Assembly: GCF_023229105.1 (NCBI RefSeq)
Contig: NZ_JALNZY010000018.1
Span: 1 to 31,040 of the forward strand
Direction: 5' to 3'
DNA length: 31,040 nt
Source of the DNA: Sulfurimonas sp.
GTDB lineage: Bacteria > Campylobacterota > Campylobacteria > Campylobacterales > Sulfurimonadaceae
Position 1 is the stretch's first letter. Each line of letters opens with the position of its first letter. Shown here piece after piece: positions 13,811-21,860 of the stretch. The notes under the pieces were generated by a model. That model worked only from the letters and a program-made list of their open reading frames with translations. It did no database searches and had not been told where the DNA came from. Position numbers and translations under genes: made by a program.

Positions 13811-15429
13811 AAAAGCATACTCCTTTTTTTAAGATCAAGTTTGTCATACATCGCTAACATGTTATGGTAGTCGTTATGAAGTGTCACGTCTATAAAAAAC
13901 TCTTTTGCATCTAAAATTCGCACTGCTTTTTCAACTCTCTCTTGAGTAAATATAGCAAAAAGTCCATCCCTATACTCCTCAAAATCAAGCTCTGCTTCTT
14001 GCATGTGAATAAGTTCTGCAATAATATGTCCGAGTCTGTTTGCTCCAAACTCCAAAAGCTCAAGCGCCTGTGCCCTCTCGTCCAGAAGTAGATAGATTTG
14101 CGCTTTAAACTCTGCCATTGTAAAGTTGTTTTGAAATATCACACCGATGTACTTCTCCATGCTCAAAGAGTTGTCAAGCGACTCTACTTCGTCTAATATA
14201 TCCTCAGGGTTGTAATCGTTAAAGTTTAGTACCATGTCCCGAATAGCTTTTGCGCTGTTTTTGTTGTTATAGAGCAGATCTTCCATTGGGTAAACTTCAG
14301 AGATACCAGGAATAAGAATTTGACATGAGTAAAAATCCAGATAGTTATACTGGCGGGTATATATCTCCTTGCCCATTTTGTTTGCAATATTTATCAAAAA
14401 ATCAAACTCATCATCTATACTCTTTGCGTTATATCTCCACGGCGAAAACTCAAAGCTTTTTTTTGCGCTTAAAAATCCAAACCCGAGTTTCCCGTTAGAG
14501 TCCACAAAGTGCGATTCAAGATTGAAACTGTCGGCGACTATACTCATGTCAAATGTTGGAACTTCAAACGTATCAAGTTCATCGATGTTTCGCCCTTGCA
14601 TAAGCTCTGTCATAGTTCGCTCCAGACTCACTTCTAAAATAGGATGTGCACCAAAGGAGACAAAAAGTGTGGAGTTTTTAGGGTTTATAAGAGAGATGGC
14701 AGTTACTGGAAACTCTCCGCCGAGTGAAGCATCAAGCACCTCCACAAAATAACCTTTATCTCTAAGCGCCTCCAAGTCGCTGCTAACTCTTTTAAAAGAG
14801 CCTACAATCTCATCGGGAAATTTTGGCAACGCATAGCCGTTTTTAATAATTTCTAGTTTAGCGTAGCGTTCATATATCTCGCTAAGTGCCTGAACTTGAG
14901 CCTCTTTTGGCGTATTACCGGTTGCCAACCCGTTGCTTACATAGAGGTTGCTTAAGATATTTAGAGGAAAATAGACCTCTGTTTTATCGCTCCGTTTTAC
15001 AAATGGCAGAGTAAGTATCTTGTCAAAAAAATTACTGTTATAGTCAACCAAATCCTCATCGCTTAATTCCCCATTGACATCATAGATACTCAAAAGCTCT
15101 TCATTTAGGTATGCTCCGCCAAACGTAAACAGTTTTTCATCAGGGTAATATTTACGGTTTGGAAGGTAAAAGTCGATAAAAAAGTTATTTGTTTGAAGCC
15201 TCTCTATATATTCGCCTAAAGCACTTGCCGTTGAAGCTTCTGCTAGGACTCCTTTGCCGTTTGAGTAGATATGTTTTGGTGCTTCAGCGGAGCTTAGATT
15301 TACCGAATAACAGTTTTGCAGAGGGTGTTTTTGTTGTGAAAAGTTCACTTTACATCCGACATCTTCTAGAACTTTTTTCATTTTTGAAATCGACTCCTCT
15401 AAAGGAGCTGTTTTTGATAAGATATTCAT
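13807..15429 (-). CDS. ycaO: YcaO-family protein (E. coli YcaO-type, with helical C-terminal extension)
   Basis: 540 residues. YcaO domains use ATP to activate peptide backbone amides; the E. coli-type protein is implicated in beta-methylthiolation of ribosomal protein S12 with RimO. Family blocks are visible: STASALGEYIERLQTN, VDYNSNFFDKILTLPFVKR, LYVSNGLATGNT and EAQVQALSEIYERYAK with the conserved acidic and Arg residues, and FPVTAISLINPKNSTL. The last ~150 residues are helical, as in the TPR-like tail of the E. coli type, and the C-terminus (DLKKRSMLL) lacks the PxPxP tail of azoline-forming YcaOs. It overlaps the ABC permease gene upstream and the Cys-rich gene downstream by ATGA, so it is firmly part of the uptake operon. 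A different substrate from S12 is therefore possible. Confidence 0.88.
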   Translation of the reverse strand: MNILSKTAPLEESISKMKKVLEDVGCKVNFSQQKHPLQNCYSVNLSSAEAPKHIYSNGKGVLAEASTASALGEYIERLQTNNFFIDFYLPNRKYYPDEKLFTFGGAYLNEELLSIYDVNGELSDEDLVDYNSNFFDKILTLPFVKRSDKTEVYFPLNILSNLYVSNGLATGNTPKEAQVQALSEIYERYAKLEIIKNGYALPKFPDEIVGSFKRVSSDLEALRDKGYFVEVLDASLGGEFPVTAISLINPKNSTLFVSFGAHPILEVSLERTMTELMQGRNIDELDTFEVPTFDMSIVADSFNLESHFVDSNGKLGFGFLSAKKSFEFSPWRYNAKSIDDEFDFLINIANKMGKEIYTRQYNYLDFYSCQILIPGISEVYPMEDLLYNNKNSAKAIRDMVLNFNDYNPEDILDEVESLDNSLSMEKYIGVIFQNNFTMAEFKAQIYLLLDERAQALELLEFGANRLGHIIAELIHMQEAELDFEEYRDGLFAIFTQERVEKAVRILDAKEFFIDVTLHNDYHNMLAMYDKLDLKKRSMLL

Positions 15430-16388
15430 GGTTTCTTCCTAATAATAAGATATATAAAAAATGGTCCGCCGATAAGTGCAGTTACTATTCCGATAGGCAA
15501 CTCGCTTTGCGAGGATAATGCTCTTGTTATTGTGTCACAAAAAACCAAAAAAAATCCCCCAAACAGAGCTGTTTTTATGATGCGTCTGTTTATGGTAGAG
15601 GGGTGAATTTTTGCAACGATATGTGGAGTTATAAGTCCTACAAAACCAATGGGTCCGCTGATGCTTGTCAGCGTACCGATAGCAAAGGAGGAGAGAACAA
15701 GAAGTATGCGGGTTGTTTTTTTCGTATCAAGCCCTTTTAGTTTTGCCCCCTCATCTGAAATACCCAAGAGTTGAAGCTCAAAGCGGTACATATAAACGAC
15801 ACTAACCAAAAGAGCAGCTATAAAACCAACTATAAGAGGATTCTGCCACCCAATTGTGGAGAGTGAACCCATGGTAAAGCGAATGAGCATATCGTTTTGC
15901 ATAGCACTTCCTAGATAAAAGATTATCATAAGCGCAGAGGTATAAAAGAGTGAGAGAGCTATTCCGAGCAGCAAAAGCGACTCATGGTGAGCGTTTCTTA
16001 AAAACTTTGAGAGATAAAGAAGTAAAAAAACAGTAAAAAGCGCTCCAAAAAAGCCAAAAAGGTGAATAGCGGTTATACCAAAAAAGATACTCCCCAAGCC
16101 CAGCTTTATGGCAACTCCTGCCCCCAAAACGGCACCGCTTGAAACCCCAAGAGTGTAGGGTGTCATAAGTGCATTGCGAAAGAGTGTTTGAAAAAGAAGA
16201 CCGCAAATAGAGAGGATAGCTCCCGCAAAAAACGCAAACAAAACACGGGGCACTCTAAGCTCAAAAAAGATGCTCGAAGCAAGAGTGGAAAAATCAAAAA
16301 TTTCGCCCAACTCAAGCGAAACTGAGCCGATAAAAGGGGAGATTAAAAAGATAAAGGCTAGAAAAAACCATACTGTATATCTACTCAT
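15426..16388 (-). CDS. FecCD/BtuC-type ABC transporter permease
   Basis: 320 residues with about nine or ten membrane helices; inner-membrane permease for corrinoid, haem or siderophore import. Family marks: LRVPRVLFAFFAGAILSICG near the N-terminus, LTPYTLGVSSGAVLGAG, the LKGLDTKKTTRILLVLSS region before GPIGFVGLITPHIVAKIHP (the signature that contacts the ATPase) and SQSELPIGIVTALIGGPFF at the end. It overlaps the ATPase gene by 8 bases and ycaO by ATGA. With the neighbouring cobalamin genes a BtuC role is likely, but iron chelates cannot be excluded from sequence. Confidence 0.9.
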   Translation of the reverse strand: MSRYTVWFFLAFIFLISPFIGSVSLELGEIFDFSTLASSIFFELRVPRVLFAFFAGAILSICGLLFQTLFRNALMTPYTLGVSSGAVLGAGVAIKLGLGSIFFGITAIHLFGFFGALFTVFLLLYLSKFLRNAHHESLLLLGIALSLFYTSALMIIFYLGSAMQNDMLIRFTMGSLSTIGWQNPLIVGFIAALLVSVVYMYRFELQLLGISDEGAKLKGLDTKKTTRILLVLSSFAIGTLTSISGPIGFVGLITPHIVAKIHPSTINRRIIKTALFGGFFLVFCDTITRALSSQSELPIGIVTALIGGPFFIYLIIRKKP

Positions 16389-17106
16389 ACTTTACCGCCA
16401 ATGAGCAAAACCCAACCCCGTAGAGCTCTTTTAATACCTCATCATCAAAAAAATCTTTTCCATAAAGATGAGCATTTTTATCTTTTATAAAAAGTATAGG
16501 ATTTTCTACATAACAAGCAAGGTGAAGATCATGTGTTATAAGTATGACTTGATGCGTTACCTTGAGCTTTTTTATATAAGAAGCAATTATTTTTGAGTTG
16601 TGCGGGTCAAGGTTTGCAGTAGGCTCGTCAAAGATGATGATTTTACTCTCCTGCGCAAGTGCTGCGGCGATGAGTGCGAGCTGCTGCTCCCCTGAGCTTA
16701 AAGAGAGAAGAGTATGCGCCTTTAGATGCTCAAGTCCTAGAAGTTTTATCTTCTGTTTTGCTATCTTCTTATCTTCATGTGAATACTCGAAAAAGCTTTT
16801 TTTATGCGCAAATCTTCCCAAAAGTACAAACTCCTCAAGGGTTATAAACGAATCGTAAATTTCTAGTTTAGCAGGAATGTAAGAGATGCCCTTTGCCATC
16901 TCTAAAAAGGAGAGTTCTTTGATGTTTTTGGATTCTATGCTTACTTCGCCGCTAAAGTCTATGAGATTACAGATAGCTTTTGCCAGCGTACTTTTGCCTG
17001 AACCATTTGCACCAAGAATGCTTAAATGCTCATCTATCTTGATGTTGATATTTTGTAAAATAACATCACTAAAATAACCGCAAGAGAGGGATTTTAACTC
17101 AATCAT
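16381..17106 (-). CDS. ABC transporter ATP-binding protein (BtuD/FecE-type)
   Basis: 241 residues. Complete ATPase: Walker A GANGSGKST, Q-loop region around IPAKLEIYD, signature LSSGEQQLALIAAALAQ, Walker B IIIFDEPTANLD, and the switch His in VILITHDLHLA. The start is the ATG overlapping the stop of the binding-protein gene (ATGA); an upstream in-frame start at 17124 would add six residues lacking family support. Drives the FecCD-type permease encoded next. Confidence 0.92.
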   Translation of the reverse strand: MIELKSLSCGYFSDVILQNINIKIDEHLSILGANGSGKSTLAKAICNLIDFSGEVSIESKNIKELSFLEMAKGISYIPAKLEIYDSFITLEEFVLLGRFAHKKSFFEYSHEDKKIAKQKIKLLGLEHLKAHTLLSLSSGEQQLALIAAALAQESKIIIFDEPTANLDPHNSKIIASYIKKLKVTHQVILITHDLHLACYVENPILFIKDKNAHLYGKDFFDDEVLKELYGVGFCSLAVKYE

Positions 17107-17915
17107 CTGCTCATCTCTTTGCAAAGTCTGGTAATTGTCTGTGCGACTCTGTGGGAGGGGATATTTATATAACTCTCATCCACGATTGTTATATGTCTGT
17201 TTTTACTTGCGTTAGTTGGAAGCAGGTGCCAGGCTAAGAGTGCTTTTTCTTTGTTAACAAGGCTGTTTGAGGCTTCTGAATGAAGTATTATTATTTGGTC
17301 TGGATTTAGTGCTATAACATTTTCATAACCTAAAACAGGTTGGTTAGTTTGGTTAGCGCTGTATGCGTTAGTATTGCCGCAAAGCGTAATAATGTCGTCA
17401 AACAGGATATTATTGCCCGCTATATAGATGCCGTTTCTTAAATCTTCTTGCAGCCCATAAACTATCATGACTTTATGCGAATTTTTATTTTTAGGAATGT
17501 TTTTTATAGCCTCATCGATACTTTTTACAATCTCTTTAGAGCTGACGCAGAGTGTGTTTGAGAGTTCTATAATGGCGCTTTTTATATCGTTGATGCTTTG
17601 GAGTTTGAGCATCAGGGTTTTGATATTAAATTTTTTTAATTTCTCTAAAGTTGCTTGATTAAAATCTTGACCGATGACTAGAGTAGGAGATAGAGCTATG
17701 ATTTTTTCTAAGTTTGGGCTTGAATAATTTCCTATGAGAGGTAAAGCTTGAGCCTCTTTCGGATAGAGCGAATACTCGCTTGTAGCAACCAAATTACCAC
17801 CTTTTTGTAGTGCGTAAACTATCTCTGTGATGGAGGGGCTAAGAGAGATGATTCTCTCATTGCCAAAAAGCGTGAGCGTAAAAAATAGCAGTAAAAAAAG
17901 AGTTTTTATGCTCAC
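17103..17915 (-). CDS. Periplasmic substrate-binding protein (BtuF-like)
   Basis: 270 residues with a signal peptide (IKTLFLLLFFTLTLFG). The mature start RIISLSPSITEIVYAL and GNYSSPNLEKIIALSPTLVIG are typical of the class III binding proteins of BtuF/FecB type; the VIALNPDQIIILHS motif marks the second lobe. The protein would capture the ligand delivered by the TonB receptor encoded nine bases upstream and hand it to the permease. BtuF versus siderophore specificity cannot be fixed from the sequence; the cobalamin genes in the window favour corrinoids. Confidence 0.9.
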   Translation of the reverse strand: MSIKTLFLLLFFTLTLFGNERIISLSPSITEIVYALQKGGNLVATSEYSLYPKEAQALPLIGNYSSPNLEKIIALSPTLVIGQDFNQATLEKLKKFNIKTLMLKLQSINDIKSAIIELSNTLCVSSKEIVKSIDEAIKNIPKNKNSHKVMIVYGLQEDLRNGIYIAGNNILFDDIITLCGNTNAYSANQTNQPVLGYENVIALNPDQIIILHSEASNSLVNKEKALLAWHLLPTNASKNRHITIVDESYINIPSHRVAQTITRLCKEMSR

Positions 17916-17924
17916 CTCATCTCC

Positions 17925-19835
17925 TTAGATTTTTAGTTTAAATCCTGCCATTGCAGTGGTTGTGAAATTTAGAGGGTAGATAGCGTTATCTTCTATCCAT
18001 AACCCATTCTTTTGGTTAAACAGATTGTTTATTTTAGCAAAAAGTTCCAAACTATCTTTTGTGTAGCTTATTGAGATATCCGTACTCTTGTATGCTTCTT
18101 GTTTTTGAGCAAAATCATTATTAAAATCACTTGCTGCATAGGCTTTTGAGCGGTAAACTTGAGTTAATGCCAGAGTAATATTTTTGTTAGCAAGATAACT
18201 AAGCGTTGCTTTTAGGTTGTGATCTGAAACGCCGGGCAGGTCATTTCCCGAGTAATCTTCGCCATTTTCAACCTCTTCATCTATCTTTGCTTGAACATAG
18301 TTATAGTTAAGAGCAAGATTAAGATTCTCACTCATAATCCATTTGTCATAAACATCAAAACCGTATTTGTATGATTTGTCTATGTTTGTGTTTTTAGAGT
18401 TTATATGAGTCGAATCAGCGTAGTAGTAAATCTCATTTTCCAAATCAACATAAAAAAAAGAGATTTTAAATTTGTTGTTAGGCATAATGCAGTTAAATCC
18501 AAACGTAAAACTATCTGTTTTCATCGGACTTATAAAGCCGTTAAATGTTCCTCCATAGTTGAAAAACCTGTCAATATCGGGAGCCTGATATGCATGAGCA
18601 TAGTTTATAAAAAAGGATTTTTCTTTATCAAGAGCATAGTTATAGCCAAGCTCTGCGCCATAAAGTGAGTGCGCATCTTTTAGTGATGCGACTGAGCCTT
18701 TATAATCATATGAAACTTTTTCATATCTGTAGCCTGCTTTTACAGAGTGGTTGTTAAATTGTTGATTACCCATAACAAAACCTGCAAGATTCTCTTTGTT
18801 TGTCTCATCCCCGTAAGCTGTCCGCTCTCCCTCAAAACCCTCAATCCCAGCAATTAGCATCATATTTTTACTCTCATACTCAAGAGTGGTTTTTGCAGAG
18901 TTGTAAACATACTCTGAAATTGACGAGTATGTTATATAGTTAGATTTCTTCTCCTCACGGTTAATGTCAATATTTAAAGAGAGATTGTTGCCCAAATAGT
19001 AGCTCAAACCTCCGCTTATGGCATCTGTGTCAAATTTTTGCTCAGTCGCACCCCAGTTTGAAGCTCCCGCTTGCGCAGCATCATCGTTATACTCATCAAG
19101 CGTCAAATAGCTTCCATAGATAACATCTGTTCTTGTAAAGGAAGCGCCTGCTCTTAGCTCTAACGCATTAACGGGAATATATGCTATGTTTAACGTACCT
19201 GTTTTTAGAGAACTTTCATCCTTGCTTCCTTGGCTATTTATGGTGCGAGTGCCATCACTTTTTTGTGCCTCGCCGCTTGCCGAGATAGAGAGTTTTTCAT
19301 CATTGTGTCCCAGATAAAAGGAACCATCGACCATGCCATCTGTTCCGCCGTAAAGAGTTATCTCCTTAGAGCTATTTCGTTTGGTGATGATGTTTATGAC
19401 ACCGGCATTTGCTCCATCTCCGCCGACTACGATTCCGCTTGATTTTATAATCTCCAAACGCTCTATTGAAGCAGGAGAGATAGCGGACAATAGAGGTGGA
19501 ACCATATCTATGTTATTGATTTTTTTGCCATTTATCGTGATGACTATATTTTGATACCCATTTCCTATCCCGTAACCTCTCATATCGAGCCTTTGAGAGA
19601 AAGGATTTCCGTAAGAGGGTACAGTTGCAACTGAGGTTTGCTGATTTAAAAACTCATAAACATTTTGAACATGAGCCTTTTGTATATCCTCTGCCGTGTA
19701 AATCTCTACGGCATCAGTAGACCTAAGCTCGTCCGTTTTTATGGCAGTTGAGGTAATGGCTAGAGGTTTTAGCTCAATGTTTTGAGCAACTAATATGCTT
19801 GAGGCAAGCAGGGATAAGAGTATATTTTTTTGCAT
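17925..19835 (-). CDS. TonB-dependent outer-membrane receptor (BtuB-like)
   Basis: 636 residues. Signal peptide (QKNILLSLLASSILVAQ) then a short TonB-box region (LKPLAITSTAIKTDELR) and a plug domain with AVEIYTAEDIQKA, RLDMRGYGIGNGYQNIVITI, SIERLEIIKSSG and GVINIITKR, followed by a ~22-strand barrel with FFINYAHAYQAPDIDRF and a final TTAMAGFKLKI. The size and the plug resemble BtuB-type vitamin B12 receptors. The gene starts the ABC importer set, nine bases before the binding-protein gene, and is preceded by a 50-residue frame that may be the first gene of the operon. No cobalamin riboswitch was seen upstream. Confidence 0.9.
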   Translation of the reverse strand: MQKNILLSLLASSILVAQNIELKPLAITSTAIKTDELRSTDAVEIYTAEDIQKAHVQNVYEFLNQQTSVATVPSYGNPFSQRLDMRGYGIGNGYQNIVITINGKKINNIDMVPPLLSAISPASIERLEIIKSSGIVVGGDGANAGVINIITKRNSSKEITLYGGTDGMVDGSFYLGHNDEKLSISASGEAQKSDGTRTINSQGSKDESSLKTGTLNIAYIPVNALELRAGASFTRTDVIYGSYLTLDEYNDDAAQAGASNWGATEQKFDTDAISGGLSYYLGNNLSLNIDINREEKKSNYITYSSISEYVYNSAKTTLEYESKNMMLIAGIEGFEGERTAYGDETNKENLAGFVMGNQQFNNHSVKAGYRYEKVSYDYKGSVASLKDAHSLYGAELGYNYALDKEKSFFINYAHAYQAPDIDRFFNYGGTFNGFISPMKTDSFTFGFNCIMPNNKFKISFFYVDLENEIYYYADSTHINSKNTNIDKSYKYGFDVYDKWIMSENLNLALNYNYVQAKIDEEVENGEDYSGNDLPGVSDHNLKATLSYLANKNITLALTQVYRSKAYAASDFNNDFAQKQEAYKSTDISISYTKDSLELFAKINNLFNQKNGLWIEDNAIYPLNFTTTAMAGFKLKI

Positions 19836-19878
19836 AGTTAATTTCCATTATTTTTGTTATTGATTAGGATGAGAAAAG

Positions 19879-20031
19879 TTATGCAGAGGGAGGGGAGTTG
19901 TTTTTTACTTTTAGAGGTTTGCCATCAAGTGTGCAGATAGAGACGCTTGCGGCAGAGATTTTTTGTAGTGAAATATAAGCTTGAATGGCAACTAATGAGA
20001 AGTATCTTTTACCAAACCCTTTAGGAATCAT
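19879..20031 (-). CDS. Small 50-residue protein at the head of the TonB/ABC operon
   Basis: An open frame of 50 codons that fills the gap before the TonB receptor (43 bases away). The product starts MIPKGFGKRYFSLVAIQAYI, with a moderately hydrophobic helix (~11-32), then SICTLDGKPLKVK and a Pro/Ser-rich end. A -10 box and an AAAAAGG ribosome binding site (ten bases before the ATG) precede it. No family is recognised. Alternatives are a leader peptide that controls the operon, or chance. The fit of promoter, binding site and operon position supports a real gene. Confidence 0.5.
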   Translation of the reverse strand: MIPKGFGKRYFSLVAIQAYISLQKISAASVSICTLDGKPLKVKNNSPPSA

Positions 20032-20059
20032 TCTGTTTAAGCCTTTTTAAGTTTTCACA

Positions 20060-20065
20060 ATTATA
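20060..20065 (-). promoter_or_regulatory. Probable -10 box of the btuB-like operon
   Basis: On the minus strand this is TATAAT, about 29 bases before the small-gene ATG. It lies in the 61-bp gap shared with the divergent rqcH-like gene, so the two promoters overlap. The -35 region is not well defined. Confidence 0.5.
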
Positions 20066-20092
20066 ACTAAAAAGTTAGATAAACTTATAGTT

Positions 20093-21418
20093 ATGAAACT
20101 ATCACATTTAAAGCAAATTACCGCTTATTTGCAAAAATTTAAAAAAATCTCTGCCATTTATAGAGTAAGCGACACTATTATAAAAGTCGTTTTTGACAGG
20201 GATGATGAACTTTACTTTGAGATGCAGCGCTCAAACTCTAGAATATTTAAGTGTGCTTCTTATGCCCGCTCAAAAGTTTATAATGCACCGTTTGACGTGC
20301 TTTTGGCAAAACGGTTTAATCGTGCAAATATTCTGCATATAGAGCTTTTTGGCGGCGATAAAATAGTAAGATTTAAAACCTCGGTAGCATCAGCATATAA
20401 AGAGGAGATTACATACTTACAGGTTGAGTTTACGGGAAAATATACGAATATTATTATCCTTGATGAGAATGAAGTAGTGCTTGAGGCGCTTCGCCATGTT
20501 GATATATTTTCATCATTTCGTGAAGTAAGAGTCGGGCAGAAGCTCTTAGATGTTCCGCAGGCTCCCTTTGAGGCAAAAGAGTATCCCATTGAAGATGTCG
20601 AGCAGTTTTTGTATGAGGAGTACAAAAAGGAGATGGAAGATAAACTCTCCTCGCTAAAGAAGCAAAAAATCTCACTTTTGAACAAAAAACTCAAAAAACT
20701 ACAGAAGCTTTATGAGAGTTTAGATGATGAAAATGAACTTGAAGCCCAAGCAGCAAAACAGAACCATTTTGCAAATCTTATTTTGGCAAACATGCATAAA
20801 ATCAAGCCATATCAAAAAGCTATAGAGGTGGATGATTATGAGGGAGAGAAGGTAAAAATCGAGCTTCATAAGGAGTTCTCATCAGTTGCTATGATGGCAA
20901 ATTCGCTCTTTGCTAGGAGTAAAAAAGCAAAGCAGAGAGCTTCGCATCTGCATATAGAAAAAGATTCGTTGCTTTCAAAAATAGAGCATATGAAGCTCTT
21001 TATCCATACGGTAGAAGAGGCAAAAGATGTCGCAAAAATTCAGCTTCTTTTTCCAAAAAATGTTCAGGCTAAAAAAGTAAAAACAAACGACTCTATCGAG
21101 GTTTTTTGGGTAGAGGGCTATAAGGTAAGTCTAGGTAAAAATGAAAAAGGCAATGTAGAACTGCTCCAAAATGCGCGAGCAAAAGATATTTGGCTTCATA
21201 TGAAAGAGCGCCCCTCCGCGCATGTTATCATCACAACCGACAAACAAAATGTCCCCGTGTCTGTAATAGAGAGTGCGGCAAGGTTATGTGTGGATTTTAC
21301 AATGTTTGATAAAGGGCGCTATTTGGTCGATTATACTCCACGAAGAGAAGTTAGTATCCAAAATGGTGCTAATGTACTGTATAATAAGTACAAAACAGTA
21401 GAGGTTGATACTCGTTAA
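20093..21418 (+). CDS. rqcH: NFACT-family ribosome quality-control protein (RqcH-like)
   Basis: 441 residues. RqcH/Rqc2 proteins bind stalled 50S subunits and recruit tRNA to add C-terminal tails that mark nascent chains for degradation. NFACT-N features: APFDVLLAKRF, EFTGKYTNIIILDENEVVLEALRH and FREVRVGQ. A charged coiled coil follows (~185-330), then the NFACT-R domain with ARAKDIWLHMKERPSAHVII and SVIESAARLCVDF. By my ungapped alignment to Bacillus RqcH the tRNA-recruiting Asp-Arg pair reads Asp89-Lys90 (GGDKIVRF). The protein is shorter than the ~570-residue Bacillus form, which seems normal for Campylobacterota. The ATG lies in a short divergent promoter gap. Confidence 0.9.
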   Translation: MKLSHLKQITAYLQKFKKISAIYRVSDTIIKVVFDRDDELYFEMQRSNSRIFKCASYARSKVYNAPFDVLLAKRFNRANILHIELFGGDKIVRFKTSVASAYKEEITYLQVEFTGKYTNIIILDENEVVLEALRHVDIFSSFREVRVGQKLLDVPQAPFEAKEYPIEDVEQFLYEEYKKEMEDKLSSLKKQKISLLNKKLKKLQKLYESLDDENELEAQAAKQNHFANLILANMHKIKPYQKAIEVDDYEGEKVKIELHKEFSSVAMMANSLFARSKKAKQRASHLHIEKDSLLSKIEHMKLFIHTVEEAKDVAKIQLLFPKNVQAKKVKTNDSIEVFWVEGYKVSLGKNEKGNVELLQNARAKDIWLHMKERPSAHVIITTDKQNVPVSVIESAARLCVDFTMFDKGRYLVDYTPRREVSIQNGANVLYNKYKTVEVDTR

Positions 21419-21470
21419 TGCCACAGCGGCTAACGAAATAAAAAGGAGTCGTTCTTTTTACGGACAAATA

Positions 21471-21490
21471 AATGAAGGTATTCCTTCATT
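21471..21490 (+). terminator. Hairpin after rqcH-like gene, possible terminator
   Basis: Perfect 8-bp stem AATGAAGG/CCTTCATT with loop TATT, 53 bases after the rqcH-like stop and 28 before the next ATG. It is followed by TTAC rather than a long T run, so it may be a weak terminator or a leader structure of the next gene. Confidence 0.4.
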
Positions 21491-21517
21491 TTACAAAGTA
21501 AAATTAAGGGAGATAGG

Positions 21518-21820
21518 ATGGCGGTAGGTTTAGTCGGAAATGCAATTTATGTAAATCAGCAAACAGCGTCTGCAACCTCCTTGCAAAACGCTCATAACAA
21601 TCGCATAGAGTTTCAAAATATGGTTGCTCAAGCTGCAGCGCAAGAGAAAGAGAAAGAAGTTCTAGAAGTTCGTCCTGCGGAGGAGGTTCATGAAATTGAC
21701 CCTGACCGTGAGCATGAAAAAAATGAGGCAGATCAAGAGACTGCAAGAAACAAGAAACGGGAAAGCTCTAAAGAAGAAGAGAGCTCTACTCCTCTGCACA
21801 TACTTGATATTAAAGTGTGA
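21518..21820 (+). CDS. Charged conserved-looking protein of unknown function
   Basis: 100 residues. The N-terminal ~40 residues are mixed Ala/Val/Gln (MAVGLVGNAIYVNQQTASA) and the rest is extremely charged, rich in Glu, Lys and Arg (RPAEEVHEIDPDREHEKNE), before a short hydrophobic end LHILDIKV. No signal peptide or membrane helix is convincing. AAGGGAG stands five bases upstream of the ATG. The tail is probably disordered or coiled coil. I do not recognise a family. The next gene's promoter lies within its last codons, so it may form a short transcript of its own. Confidence 0.7.
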   Translation: MAVGLVGNAIYVNQQTASATSLQNAHNNRIEFQNMVAQAAAQEKEKEVLEVRPAEEVHEIDPDREHEKNEADQETARNKKRESSKEEESSTPLHILDIKV

Positions 21821-21831
21821 TAGGTTATAAT
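21804..21831 (+). promoter_or_regulatory. Sigma-70 promoter for cdsA (and dxr)
   Basis: TTGATA (21804-21809), 16-base spacer, TATAAT (21826-21831), 30 bases before the cdsA ATG; AGGA precedes that start. The promoter starts within the coding end of the preceding gene. It probably served the original cdsA-dxr unit. Confidence 0.65.
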
Positions 21832-21860
21832 ATTTTTTATATATTTTCACAGGATTTTTT

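Noticed and set aside
14369..14752. 127-codon plus-strand frame inside ycaO
   Set aside because: Ser-rich antisense shadow; ycaO motifs on the other strand are unambiguous.
19836..20092. Cobalamin riboswitch upstream of the TonB receptor
   Set aside because: No B12 box found on the minus strand, and the space is mostly filled by a small open frame.
20278..20694. 138-codon minus-strand frame inside the rqcH-like gene
   Set aside because: Ser/Phe-rich antisense shadow of a gene with clear family motifs.
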